Source of the DNA: Immersiella caudata
Lineage: Eukaryota > Ascomycota > Sordariomycetes > Sordariales > Lasiosphaeriaceae
DNA: 64,000 nt
Assembly: GCA_030512335.1 (NCBI GenBank)
Contig: JAULSU010000004.1
Coordinates: forward strand, 434,001 to 498,000
Reading direction: 5' to 3'
Positions 1 to 10,124 of the stretch are shown piece after piece. Made by a program: the position numbers and the translations under genes. The notes below the pieces were generated by a model, which had not been told where the DNA came from, searched no databases, and was given only the letters and a program-made list of their open reading frames with translations. Position 1 is the stretch's first letter. Each line of letters begins with the position of its first letter.

Positions 1-752
1 TGGGTACATGCCCCTGAATGTCAAGTCGAGAAGTCAGCTGGCTTGCTCGGGCTTGAGTGATTGCGTTGAGGGTTGTCAAAATTGCGACGACCTGCAGCCC
101 CTTTATACATAGAATTCACCGAGGTGAGTCTAAGCCCTGCCTGCCGCCTCGAGCTGGGACTGCACAAGATACCTCGGCTCTAGCTGAGCAGCCGAGCAGC
201 CGGTGTAACATGTGGACGAGACAGAGCTGGTACGTGTAGCCGATGTGTTCAGAATGGTGCCAGTGTGACCGACCGCAAGCTTGCCTGTTACACTTGACTA
301 GCACTGCCGCCTTCATACGAGGCCTCACTAGACATAGACCCTCAATTTGAAGATGATATCAGGCCACTTATCTCAAGTTTTCAACCTTGTGCTTCGCGGT
401 GATAGCTTACTCAATACCCCGTGGTACTAGAGGGCTGAGGGTGTTGGGCTCCCAGCGACTTTGGGTATCCCATTCGATCGACGCCGCACTTCGTGGAGGA
501 GTCAACTCTAGTGTCCGTGAGCGACCGGACCGTTTGCCCTTCGCTTCATGTTGTTGCCTTTAGTTTAGACTGATGCGTCTAATCGGATGTGCTCTTTCTA
601 GGCGGCGTCGAGGATGCACCTTTCAGTGAGGCCAACGGGGCCATCAATGTTTGCACCCAAACCATCGAAACCTTCCTGGGTGCAAATAACGGTGTCAATG
701 TTCAAAACCCCTATCCCAAGCCCCTTTTGTACAGCCTTTTCTACAACCCTAC
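1..752. other. No gene assigned; left edge and GH43 downstream region
   Basis: No complete gene is supported here. A short frame on the + strand (about 589-750) reads like protein after a possible acceptor at 599-600, but it has no start, no partner exon and no recognisable motif. A perfect 10-bp inverted repeat, TTTGCACCCA at 650-659 and its complement at 677-686, could form a hairpin in the region downstream of the GH43 stop. Confidence 0.5.
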
Positions 753-1814
753 CTACTCAAAAAACTTAAAGCTATACCCCATATTAGTACCCTCCCCCGG
801 CACATTCGCCCTGCTATACGTCGTCTCCCCCCACCAAACAAAACTCCCCGTATACCACGCCCTATTTCCCCAGTTATACTCCGTCCCCTTATCCACCCCA
901 TGGAACATAAACGGGATATGTTCCGAACCCCCCGGACTCTTATGTACCTCCCCATCCTGCAACACAAAAGTGTGATGTCCCGGCCCATCAATGAACAACG
1001 TCGCATCCCACCCCCTCATCATCCTATCCTGATGCGATCCAAAGAGACATCCATTGGATTTATACCAATCCCATACATCCGTCGGATCCCCTCCTCTTCG
1101 CAGCCGTAGGTCAGCGAGACAGTACTTGTTGTCCCAACTCCCGTTCGCAGAGTACACAATGTGCAATTGTCCATCCGGATCGACGATGGCCTGCGGTCCC
1201 TCGTTGATGCGCGGGCTGTCACCTTGTTCCCAGGGCTCTCTTGGCTGCGAGATTACGAATCGCGGTCCGACGGGCTCAGAGGGGCCGTCCATGCGGCAGA
1301 TGTATAGCGTTTGTTCTTGGTTCTTGGCTTCGCTCTCCCAGCCGGACCAGACAAACCATCCTTGGCCTTCGAATACGAAGAAGAGTCCATCGATGGCCCA
1401 TTGGTCGTCTGGCAGTGCGAGTTTGGTCTCTGCGGAGTAACGGCCGAGTGGGTTGTCTGCGGAGATGACGTACATGCGGTGTGCGGCGTTGCGTCCGGCG
1501 GAAAAGTGGATGTAGGTGCGGCCTAGGTCTGTGACGATCTCGGGCGCCCATACGTCTCCGCGGTTGGCCGTGTCGGACCAGACGCGCTCGCGACGGACGC
1601 CGGGAGCTCCGAGGCCTTCGAGGGTAGCGGATTCGCGGACCCAGATGGCGCCGCCATCGGACTCGGCCGAGTAGTATGTGTTGTTTACTTTGATGACGGT
1701 AGGGTCTGCTGCATTGGGCCGGACTTTGGCCGCAAGGGTGACGGAGAAGAACGAGAGGGTGAGGACCAGGAGGGCGACGATGCGACTCGTAATTGGAGGG
1801 TGATGGGAAGCCAT
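753..1814 (-). CDS. Secreted glycoside hydrolase family 43 enzyme (arabinofuranosidase/xylosidase-like)
   Basis: This single-exon gene encodes 353 residues. The family hydrolyses alpha-L-arabinofuranosyl or beta-D-xylosyl bonds in plant cell-wall arabinan or arabinoxylan. The ATG at 1814 is chosen because a hydrophobic signal peptide follows at once (residues 10-30, ending in an Ala-rich cleavage region); the frame stays open 66 codons further upstream but without such a signal. Downstream are GH43-style blade motifs: NAADPTVI (the Asp is the expected general base), a Trp-Ala-Pro-Glu block (GDVWAPEIV), AIDGLFFVFEG, and NEGPQAIVDPDG with a candidate catalytic Glu. No CBM is seen. The substrate cannot be decided from sequence. 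Codon third positions are C-rich at the 5' end and G/T-rich at the 3' end. GH43 assignment is firm, exact specificity is not. Confidence 0.88.
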   Translation of the reverse strand: MASHHPPITSRIVALLVLTLSFFSVTLAAKVRPNAADPTVIKVNNTYYSAESDGGAIWVRESATLEGLGAPGVRRERVWSDTANRGDVWAPEIVTDLGRTYIHFSAGRNAAHRMYVISADNPLGRYSAETKLALPDDQWAIDGLFFVFEGQGWFVWSGWESEAKNQEQTLYICRMDGPSEPVGPRFVISQPREPWEQGDSPRINEGPQAIVDPDGQLHIVYSANGSWDNKYCLADLRLRRGGDPTDVWDWYKSNGCLFGSHQDRMMRGWDATLFIDGPGHHTFVLQDGEVHKSPGGSEHIPFMFHGVDKGTEYNWGNRAWYTGSFVWWGETTYSRANVPGEGTNMGYSFKFFE

Positions 1815-3254
1815 TTGTGAGATGCCAGTTAGACCTGGGCCCGGGGCGATTGGCAAGGTCGGACTGGGACTCGGGAGGGATTTGGAATGAGAAAAGTGAT
1901 GGAGAGAAGGGCAGAGGTCAAACCATGGTAACTTCGATGAGGTGATGTTTTTTGGGGTTTGACCCCCTGAGAAGGATCGTGAGGCGAATTGTGTTCTTCG
2001 CCCTGTAAGCAAGCAGTGCTTGACCCAACCGTGAACTTTGATGAAAAGTTGGACTCAGGGATCAGGTTGCGAGGTCGATGGCTCGAGAAAACAAAGTTTG
2101 CCGCAAAAAGTTGACATCATCGCCAGTTGCAAAGGGGAACCGTTGGGCTCAACGTCATTTGCCAAGCCAGCACAGACGCAATGGTCATGGCGCTTTCTCG
2201 ATGGTACCTTGCGGGTTCGGATAGATTGCGAGGCTGATTTTGAGGGGGCTTAATGCCGAGCAAGCTTGTTAGGGTAAGGATCCTTCAACCTGCCGGGTCA
2301 GCGGCCCTAAAGATGGTCAGCGATGGACCTCTGATGCCCAATAACTGTTCTCCAACATGCACATCGCCATCGGAACATACCGTCAAAATAGAGCACCTGC
2401 GAGCTTCATTGGTGCATGGGATTAGAAGAAAGGAGAGGCACTATGCAGTTGCGAGTGTGACAAGTGAGCCCGATGTGTTGTAGGCCGGCAGATTTAGCAT
2501 GAACACAGCCACTCCTCAGGGGAGTTTGCACGTTCCCCACAGGCCCCTTGGTTTGCGGTAGTGATCCAATCATTGGGTTTCCCGCTCAATGGCGGCTACA
2601 ACCGCAATCAAAAGTCCCCAGCCCGTCAGCTCTCATCGACCTACAAGGATTCGCTTCGCCAGGCAACAGTATCAAGACGACATGGCAATGTACAGCAAAC
2701 CGGTCAGAATCTGACCTACCTGGATCCTGAATCCTTCTCATCAGACTCCGAAACGTCTTGAGAGAGTCCGAAATTGACTCTCAAAGGGCAACAAGAGGAC
2801 CCAAAACAAAGTTCCACTTGAATTGATTGCTCTGCACCTGAGGTTGGTCTGTTGCCACAAGCCGCCCTATCGCAACATCAAAAGAAGTCCTGCCTCCTGC
2901 CTCGGTCTGCCCCCTGTTGAGGCGTTGCCTCGCCGGCTAAGGCATGGCGGACAGGACCTCGTTTGGATGTTCATCATTCGCATTGAAGGATTCGGGATGG
3001 AGCTTTGAAGCGGTTCGAGACCTCAGGTCAATCAGCGCTGGCTGTGATTGACGCGGTTGACTCCGTGTACTACGACCTGATGACTCGGGGTGCCAGGAGG
3101 AGTGGAGAGATCGAGAGCTAAGACGGGTATATAGACCCTCGAGACGGCGACGATATTTGCCTTTCTATCTCCATCAGCACATTCGCACACATATCTTCAA
3201 TACCAAAGCAACTCAACTCACCAGCCTCGAAGTCTCCCAACCCTCAAGGTCAAA
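1815..3254. other. Intergenic region between GH43 and the cysteine-rich secreted protein
   Basis: No supported gene. It holds the 5' flank of the GH43 gene and, at the right end, the promoter of the small secreted protein. Open frames here are short and lack conserved motifs or consistent splice sites. Confidence 0.6.
3128..3133 (+). promoter_or_regulatory. Candidate TATA box
   Basis: TATATA lies 122 bp upstream of the ATG of the small cysteine-rich protein gene, followed by a CT/CA-rich leader typical of fungal 5' UTRs. Judged on motif and spacing only. Confidence 0.45.
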
Positions 3255-3580
3255 ATGCAGTTCTCCGCTCTCCCCATCCTGGCTCTCTTCGCCATTGGCA
3301 CCTTCGCCGCTCCCACTGAGGTTGAGACTCGCGACCTTGAGGCCCGTCAGAACTGTCGCCAGATTCTCCCCGCCTGCTTCGGCGGCAACGTCGTCTCTCA
3401 GACCAACTGCCGTTGCCCTGGTCAGAAGGAGAGGTGCGACCTCTGGACCTGCCCTGGCGCTGGCCAGAACGTGGTAAGTATTGCTTTCTTTCGATTTCCA
3501 GTGGATTTGAAGAATGACACAGACTGATTGCTGGGTAGATGGTCTGCGGCCAAGAGGGCACCGGATGCGTCTGGATCTAA
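3255..3580 (+). CDS. Small secreted cysteine-rich protein (candidate effector)
   Basis: Two exons, 3255-3473 and 3539-3580, join across a 65-nt GTAAGT...TAG intron to give 86 residues. Residues 1-19 form a signal peptide (hydrophobic core, cleavage after FAA-type residues), then an acidic/Arg pro-like stretch ending LEAR before the mature cysteine-rich part. Eight cysteines (34, 41, 52, 54, 61, 66, 76, 83) could form four disulfides; the last two are encoded by exon 2, so splicing completes the pattern. Size, secretion and cysteine content match fungal small secreted proteins, including plant-associated effectors, but no named family is recognised, and an antimicrobial or wall-associated role is equally possible. 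A TATA box lies upstream. Confidence 0.82.
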
Positions 3581-4887
3581 GGGGACGGCGAGTCAGACCG
3601 GGAGCATTGTCTTCCCTCTTCTTTCGATTGAAGGCGGTTGTTTGAGAATGGGCGCCTTCGAGAGCGGACGAGTTTCTTTCTCGAGTCTTGGGATGTAGTC
3701 GGGGCGCGCGCTGGGTGACGGGTTTAAAGGTTGTTAGCTTGCACGAGATTTAGCTAGAAAATTGAGCCGGCCCTCTAGTGCCTCGTGGGGTTCTCTGCAA
3801 CTGTGAAATGGCTGCTGAAATTCTCTGCATTGAGCAACACACCGCGACTCGTTGCGCAGCCATAGCCATCGGCCGTCCAAGCCGTATGCACAACCGAGGC
3901 AAGGCTAAAGATTTGATCAAATGCAAAGAGAAGGGCGGCGTTGAAATTTCGAAGAACAGGTTGTGTTGAGTGCCTTCGCTGGGTTCGAAGGACCGGACGC
4001 TCTAAGCGGATCGAAAACAAGTGAAAACCTGAGGCAGGCACCTCGGATGCCTACTTTCCTCTTTCCCATTCAGGCCTCCCCCAATTTTCCCAATGTCAAA
4101 GTTGCCTCAGGATTGCGATCACATCGCCAGTGTCTACTCGTTGCAGCGATATCTGACACTAGCAACGGCACCTCCGCAAAGTCACAGGAAAGAAGAGCGA
4201 TGCGGTTTCTGCTCGGCGTTTTGACGTGCATCCCATCCTGCTTTCATTCCCTTCGCCACGACGTCAAAAGCTAGCAGACTGCTTTTGGGGCTATCTTGGA
4301 GTCTAGCCCAACCCCCCGTCGCCGACAATTCCTCGACGATGTCACGTCGATCATTTTTTGACCTATCACATTTCTTTGGTCGCGTCGTCGGCCCCTTAAG
4401 CGCGAGGATTCTCGCTGGCAGACGAAATAAACGTGCCAGAGCTATCGACCCGAAACGCTCGGGCTGCACAAGGTCCACGCATTGCTTCAGTTGTCACTAC
4501 GAAACCGACGATTTATTGTCAGGGGCCAATGAAAAAATGACCCGAAATGCTCTACGGAGTGAAACCCAAAGAGAAGAACACGATTGGTCAAATGCTTGCC
4601 GGGATCGAGGCAGCCCAACGCCAAGCAACGATGGCGTAGCTCCTGTCAATACCTCGCTTGCCTGCCTCACCCAGCCCCCAACACCAATCTCAAACATAGC
4701 CAGGTACCAATGGTTTCAACAAACACCCCTGGGAGGATGCCAGAAGAATAATTGTCACCCGACCCGCCCTCTCGGGGCCATATAAGCTTTCTGGCAGCAC
4801 TTTCTAGGGCTGATCCCCCGGCTCCCGCCCCTTCCTTCGACTCTTCTTCGCTCCGTCAGACGGCATCACCATCTAACTCTGGGATCT
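3581..4887. other. Intergenic region
   Basis: No supported gene. An open frame of 166 codons at 4285-4785 overlaps the promoter of the next gene and has no conserved feature. The right end carries a TATA element. Confidence 0.55.
4781..4786 (+). promoter_or_regulatory. Candidate TATA box
   Basis: TATAAG, within CATATAAGC, sits 102-107 bp upstream of the ATG at 4888, a usual distance for a fungal TATA element plus leader. Confidence 0.5.
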
Positions 4888-5819
4888 ATGAGCTTCGTCG
4901 ATAGGAACGAAGGGAAGATCATCTATCCCTCTCATGTGGACCTCGAGGTGGTGTCGCCGGGGGTAGATGCTCCCCAAAGGGCGCAACACACTCACATCTA
5001 CGGCGAGACTGCGGTGGCACCACAACCACGTCCAAGTTCCGCTCCGGAGCCAACTGCTCGTCGAATATTTGGCCTGCACCGCTCAACATTCTGGCTTCTT
5101 ATAGTCTTATTTCTGGTCGTCATAGGAGCAGCTGTAGGGGGCGGCATCGGAGGGTCCATTGCTGTTGAGCAAGCCAAAAAGTACGTCTCTCACAGAGCTC
5201 AACTGCCCGAGCAAATCCAAATCAGTAACACTTGTCCAGAGGAGTTAGTACGCCCAACCTTGCACAATCAACAACATCCGGAGTTCCCTCGCCAAGCACT
5301 AGCGGATCGAGCTCGTCTTCCATAGCCTTCTCAACAACCACGGGCGCTCAACCCACAGTCACCGTCATCGGACCTCCCAATTCATCCGCCGCCCGCCTCC
5401 CTCTTGACTGCCCATCCATCAACGGCACAAAGCAAGACGTAACCCTCGGCTCCCGCACATCCTCCTTCACCATAGTCTGCGGAGGTAACTACATCCGTCC
5501 CGAGTTCGACATCGCTGCCATTGTATCATACTCTCTCACCGACTGCCTAATGGCCTGCGCATCGTACAACTGGAATCGCCAGGAGTACCCTGATAATCTT
5601 GGACAACGGTGTGCAGCGGTAGTTTTCAACTCGAATCTGTTCAAGAGCGTGGCAGGTGGTTTTGGGACATGTTATTTGAAGTATAACAAAGAGGCGTTTA
5701 GTCAGACGGGGGATATGAGCGCTGCCACGGGTGAGCTTTGAACGATGCTCAACAACCGAACTGTGTGGCAATTTCAAGGTTCCCAAATCTACCGCAAGGG
5801 CAGCAGAGAATACACTTAA
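4888..5819 (+). CDS. Single-pass membrane protein with PAN/Apple-like cysteine ectodomain
   Basis: Three exons are proposed: 4888-5180, 5240-5730 and 5779-5819, giving 274 residues. The acceptor of intron 1 could instead be at 5248, which shortens the Ser/Thr region by three residues. The N-terminal 65 residues are hydrophilic, one transmembrane helix lies at about 68-91 (Leu/Val/Ile then Gly-rich), and a Ser/Thr-rich stalk follows. The outer domain has at least five Cys in a spacing seen in PAN/Apple- or WSC-like folds (LDCPSINGT, IVCGGNY, TDCLMACASYN, GQRCAAVVF, GTCYLKY). Such fungal proteins are often thought to act at the cell surface or wall. The last exon is short and its splice site is inferred from frame only. 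Function unknown. Confidence 0.75.
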
Positions 5820-6002
5820 TTCCTAGTCTCTTAGTCCTGTAAGCCTGGTTTTAGAGTCATATCACCTTCGTTGATTCGCCCGCAGTCAAGACTTCTCCGC
5901 ATTCAACTACACCCCCTCCCTGGATCACCCGGAACTTAAAGCACATTTGTGCTCAGAACACTAGCAACTGCCAATCTCGTATTTTTTTAGCATGTCCTCC
6001 TT

Positions 6003-6008
6003 GGCTAA
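6003..6008 (+). promoter_or_regulatory. XlnR/Xyr1-type site GGCTAA
   Basis: GGCTAA is the core recognised by the xylanase activators XlnR (Aspergillus) and Xyr1 (Trichoderma). It lies about 345 bp upstream of the GH11 ATG. Confidence 0.4.
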
Positions 6009-6200
6009 TATTCACAAGACGCATTGCAACTCTCTCCTGCCCACCTGACGCTCCCCACCACCCATCCCTTCTTTCTCCTCCTTCAGCCCCTTCCACTTCT
6101 CGCTTGAGCCTCCCGAACCAACTAAACGGCGGCTCACCCAGTCTCGGCACTTCTTACCAAAGGGCTGCACATCTCTGCGGGGGCCAATATTCGATTCCTT

Positions 6201-6206
6201 TTAGCC
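6201..6206 (-). promoter_or_regulatory. XlnR/Xyr1-type site, inverse orientation
   Basis: TTAGCC on the + strand is GGCTAA on the - strand, about 145 bp upstream of the GH11 ATG. Two such sites in opposite orientation upstream of a xylanase is more suggestive than one. Confidence 0.4.
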
Positions 6207-6349
6207 TATTGTCCCTCCACAGTGTCCAACACACCCCCAAAACACAAGATCACAATGTTTATATCAACCCCTTTGCATCGCTGTGAGAACCTCAGCGCAC
6301 CTCCGTCTTGTCTCTCAGCCAAACCCCACCCCCACACACACAAATCATC

Positions 6350-7030
6350 ATGATCACCCTCAAAACCTTCCTCCTCGCCACGGCAGCGACCGTCCTCGCC
6401 GCCCCTCTTTCCCCCCTAGAACAACCATCCCCCCTCTCCCGAAGAAGCAAAGCGCCAGGCACCGGCACCCACTCCGGCTTTTTCTACAGCTTCTGGTCCG
6501 ACGGCGGCGGCGGCCCCGTCTCCTACGACAACGGCCCCGGGGGCTCGTATTCCGTAACCTGGAAAAACTGCAGCAACTTCGTCGCCGGCAAGGGCTGGAC
6601 CCCGGGCGTCCAAGACCGCAATGTCAGCTTTAGCGCGGCGGAATTCAGCCCGCAGGGAAACGGCTACCTGTCTGTGTACGGATGGACGCGCGACCCGCTT
6701 ATCGAGTACTACGTCGTGGAGAACTGGGGGAGTTTCAATCCCACCGGCATGTTTGGTGGCAAGGGGGTGAGGATGGAGGTGGACGGGGGGTGGTATACGC
6801 TGGGGGTGTACAGAAGGACGCCGATAGCGCTGGGACAGCAGATCGCGACGCAAGTGTTTTCGGTGAGGGACGAGCGGGATAGGAGGAGTAGTGGGACGGT
6901 GACGCTCCAGAGGCATTTTGAGGCTTGGGAGCAGGGGTTGGAAGTCGAGTTTGGGAAAATGGATTATCAGATTGTGGCGGTGGAGGGTTACATGAGTAGC
7001 GGGGAGGCTCATGTTACGGTGTTTGAGTAG
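6350..7030 (+). CDS. GH11 endo-1,4-beta-xylanase (divergent thumb)
   Basis: A single exon of 226 residues. The enzyme should cleave internal beta-1,4 bonds of xylan outside the cell. The ATG at 6350 gives a signal peptide (residues 1-18) and a short propeptide ending at a Kex2-type Arg-Arg (31-32). The GH11 jelly roll follows: HSGFFYSFWSDGG, the nucleophile Glu119 in PLIEYYVVENWG, and the acid/base Glu212 in VEGYMSSGEA. Between GVYRR and FSVRDE the usual Pro-Ser-Ile thumb tip is absent and the loop is about four residues shorter than in typical members, so activity or substrate binding may differ. No CBM1 is attached. The 5' half uses C-ending codons and the 3' half G/T-ending codons. Family assignment is firm. 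Confidence 0.92.
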   Translation: MITLKTFLLATAATVLAAPLSPLEQPSPLSRRSKAPGTGTHSGFFYSFWSDGGGGPVSYDNGPGGSYSVTWKNCSNFVAGKGWTPGVQDRNVSFSAAEFSPQGNGYLSVYGWTRDPLIEYYVVENWGSFNPTGMFGGKGVRMEVDGGWYTLGVYRRTPIALGQQIATQVFSVRDERDRRSSGTVTLQRHFEAWEQGLEVEFGKMDYQIVAVEGYMSSGEAHVTVFE

Positions 7031-7403
7031 ATGTCCGCTGGTTGGTGGTGGTAGAGGTCCCAGATCCAAGTCCTCGTGATTCCACCGCCATTTTAGACCC
7101 GTGGCAACTGCAGCTCAGAACTGTGACACCCTCGCTCAAGCTGGCTCAGTCTGGCCGAGACGTCGATGCGTTCCAGGTGTAACTTCACCAGGTTGCTTCT
7201 GTTTGTCAGTGAAGAACCTCAGGGGCGGGTCTTGTACGGTCGCTAGAAAGAAATGCTGGCTGAAGTAGTAGGTCCGTTTCCTGGGTATAGTCTATGTTGC
7301 TTGTCTCATACAATAGTGTACACACCTCATCCTTGACGCCAGCCTCGGGTGCGTATCCATGACTCTGGGCGACTCTTGTTGCTCCTCCAGTCCAATGAGG
7401 ATA
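7031..7403. other. Convergent 3' regions of GH11 and PGS1
   Basis: About 370 bp between two convergent stop codons. No gene seen; presumably both 3' UTRs and polyadenylation signals. Confidence 0.6.
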
Positions 7404-9049
7404 TCACAATGCACCGCCGACAAGCTGCACGATCGCCATGGCGATGCGCACCTTCAACCCGACCCGGCGCTCCGTCTTGGCAAAGTCATCCCTCGTAACG
7501 ATGGTCGTGTTCTCCTTCAGCCAGCGCTGCTCGTCTCCCAGACGCTTCTTCAGCTCTTCATTCTCCGTCACAATGAGGGCATTCGCCTCCAAATCCAGCG
7601 AGTAACTCCTCTTCGTGTAGTTTGAGCTTCCAATGACGCTGATGGACGGGTCGGTGTTGTTGGGCAACGTCACCCATAGACCCTTTGCGTGATAGGTCCA
7701 TCCACCGGGCTCGTTGACCGTACCCTTCCTCCACTCCCTCAATATCGTTGAGCCCTCGCGGCCGTTATGGTGCACGGCGTGGAGGAAGCGGCGCGCGAGA
7801 AGAGTGTAAGCGCCAGGAAGAAGGCCAGACACGCCAGGTGAGTTATAAAACCCATTGGCATATGGTGAAGCCGTGATAACAGTGTTATTCTGCGATGCAG
7901 TGGAAATGAGAAGCTTGGTAAGCGACGGCGCGGGGTTGAAGTATCCCGCAGTGAAGGTCCATGACGACTGGGCGTACTCTGGCGCTGATAATGTCTTGAG
8001 AACGTGGGTGACCGCAGGGAGTTCGGTCGACGTGTCTGGGGCCAGTAGCTGCGAGAACTGAGCCAGCATGTAGACGGAGGTGTCCTTCTTTTTCTCCCCC
8101 GGAGCTTCGACAAGACTGTTCAGCGGCTCCTTTCGGGGCGATATTAGGCCGTCCAACAAGCTCGTCGAATCGCGCACGAATCGTTTCGGGTTCGAGAGCG
8201 GAGAAATAGCAGGGTTTGTGTCTGGCCACACGAGATCGAAGCCCGAGGGAGAGTCAGACGCCTGGACCTTGAAGCTCAGGGATGAGATGGCATTGTGGAT
8301 ACTGGCATAGTAGTTGGTGATGTCCTTGGATGAAAACAGATGGTACCGGTCCTGCCGATCTGTGAAGTAGTCGCTCGACAGGTTTGCCCCTGAGAGGATG
8401 ATCTCGTCGTCAACGCCATACAGCTTCATGTGCTGCAACCCCCATCCCTCGTTTATCCTCTTCGGTATGTATTTCTTGCGGGCTCCTGTCAGGTTGGGGG
8501 TATGGTACATGCGAATCTCAACACGTTCGGGGCCAAACTCGGCGATCAAGGGGGCGAGGAGTGATGCGCTCGACGGATCGGGGGCTTCGCGGGTGCCTCG
8601 AAGGGCGTCGGTAAGGATGCTGAGCTTAACATTAGGTTTCGCTCGGAGGGTCTGCTGAAGTGTCGCGATCTTCAATGTGTTAGACTGAGTGACCTTCGGC
8701 TCAGGGGTAGGCGTCATACCAGTTCCTTCTCCGACTTGCCGATGTAGAGCGTCGACAGGAAGATGCGCTTTTCAGCGCCTCGAATCTTCTCCTTGAGCGT
8801 TTCGTAGAATTCAGTGGGCGTCTGCAGTACCCGAATCTGGGAGCCGTTGACCCTAAACGAAGGCGCTATCCTGTCGAGCTCATTGACGAAGGGCGCAAGC
8901 GCGCCGGCGTGGGGTGTTGCTGTGCTCTGCCATGCCGCCCCGGAAGTCGTCGAGGCCTGCCGACATTGCGCACGTGCGACTCGAGAGCACGACCGCGATA
9001 TCGGCGCTCGGAGCTTGCTAGCACACCGCGGGACACACCTGACGAGCAT
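7404..9049 (-). CDS. PGS1: Phosphatidylglycerophosphate synthase (CDP-diacylglycerol:glycerol-3-phosphate phosphatidyltransferase)
   Basis: Exons 8720-9049 and 7404-8669 join across a 50-nt GTATGA...AAG intron (phase 0) to give 531 residues. PGS1 makes phosphatidylglycerophosphate from CDP-diacylglycerol and glycerol-3-phosphate at the mitochondrial inner membrane, the committed step towards cardiolipin. The N terminus is rich in Arg, Ser and Ala with almost no acidic residues for 45 residues, like a presequence. The phospholipase-D-type first HKD motif is HMKLYGVD (His190, Lys192, Asp197), flanked by conserved RINEGWGLQ and SGANLSSDYF. The second is YHAKGLW with IGSSNYTKRSYSLDLE downstream; the missing Asp in the second motif is usual for this family. 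Splicing removes a TGA that would end exon 1. It diverges from NDUFA12, 297 bp away. Confidence 0.95.
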
Positions 9050-9346
9050 AGCCGCAATACGTCGAACCCTAGCAGAGAATTCGCGACCCCATGGGAAACC
9101 TTCAAATTTCTGGTGATGCAACTTTTGGCCATGGCGAGCTGATGACGAGGGAGCTCCCTTGCACGTCTTGGCAAAAGCCGGTGGGGCCCGAGCTCGAGCA
9201 CCCAGCGCCGAATTGAGCTCGCTCATTGGCCCGGGACTTCCCACTGCGACCCGCCAGCGACGTGAGGTCAATCCGAATGAACTTCGCCGCAGCAACAGAA
9301 GAGCTCATCGACGACCAGCCAGGCCGACCGGCATCCCTAGCCCACC
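9050..9346. promoter_or_regulatory. Shared divergent promoter of PGS1 and NDUFA12
   Basis: Only 297 bp separate the two start codons, so both mitochondrial genes must be driven from this stretch. It contains no obvious TATA box. Co-regulation is an inference from layout. Confidence 0.5.
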
Positions 9347-10124
9347 ATGTCGTACCTCACCAGAACCCTGGGCAACCTGCGCAAGATCGGCTTCAAGGTT
9401 TGTGTCGCTGTCCCCTGGAGCGTGGCAAGCGTGCTGACGAAATGACCGCAGGAATACTGGCATCAACTCAACGTGCGTTCCCCCACGACCCCGAAGCTCC
9501 CGTGCTCACGACCCTCTTGCTAACCCAATCGCTCTCAACGAATAGTACATTGGTACGCTCGATTTACGCTACACTATAGGATGAAGGGGGAAAGCTCACA
9601 GCGCAACAGGCGACACAAAGGCCGGTAGACTCGTCGGCACCGACCGGTTCGGCAACAAGTACTTTGAGGACAACGAGGAACTGCCCCGTACGCAACGACC
9701 ATCCAAGCCCTCTCCAGGACATATCCTCTGACAGCCATACAGTCCGCACAAGATGGGTCGACTACGCCAAGCACGACTTTGACGCGTACGTCCAAACCCC
9801 TTCCCCAACAACGAACCCCAGACCCCTCCCTACGAACATCACTAACGGACACCCCCATCTCTCAGCGCCCATATCGAGCCCCAGTGGCATCTCTGGATCT
9901 CCTACGGTATCGACACCCCGCCGAACCAAGACCCCATCACCGCCAAGGCCCGCTCGTGGGCAAGCGCCGAGCACATCCCCAACCAGACCTTCGGCCCGAC
10001 CGCGTTCAGGACCTACAACACGTAGGCGACACGCTCTCTTGTTCCCCTCCACTGGGTACTGACCCTTTACAGAACCAAGCCCAAGATCAAGGCATGGCAG
10101 CCGGTTGCTCGCGCGAGACAATAG
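9347..10124 (+). CDS. NDUFA12: NADH:ubiquinone oxidoreductase accessory subunit NDUFA12 (complex I B17.2 / 13.4 kDa)
   Basis: Seven exons are inferred: 9347-9397, 9452-9472, 9546-9552, 9610-9687, 9743-9785, 9866-10021, 10073-10124, totalling 408 nt and 135 residues. No single frame shows the gene; it appears only after six GT-AG introns of 51-80 nt are removed. The product begins MSYLTRTLGNLRKIGF and contains KEYWHQLNYIGD, GTDRFGNKYFED, RTRWVDYAKHDFDA and IEPQWHLWISYG, hallmarks of the family. The subunit sits on the peripheral arm of mitochondrial complex I and joins late in assembly. The third exon is only 7 nt, encoding the TAC ATT and first base of Gly in YIG. The protein ends AWQPVARARQ. 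All junctions keep frame and restore conserved motifs. Confidence 0.93.

Larger units (their letters stand above)
5820..6349. promoter_or_regulatory. Upstream region of the GH11 xylanase gene
   Basis: No gene is seen. The stretch has CT-rich leader sequence just before the GH11 ATG, two oppositely oriented GGCTAA hexamers (6003-6008 and 6201-6206) and one CreA-type GCGGGG near 6177. Together these fit a xylan-inducible, glucose-repressed promoter, but each motif is short. Confidence 0.45.

Noticed and set aside
4285..4785. 166-codon open frame on the + strand
   Set aside because: Runs through the probable promoter and TATA box of the next gene and shows no domain.
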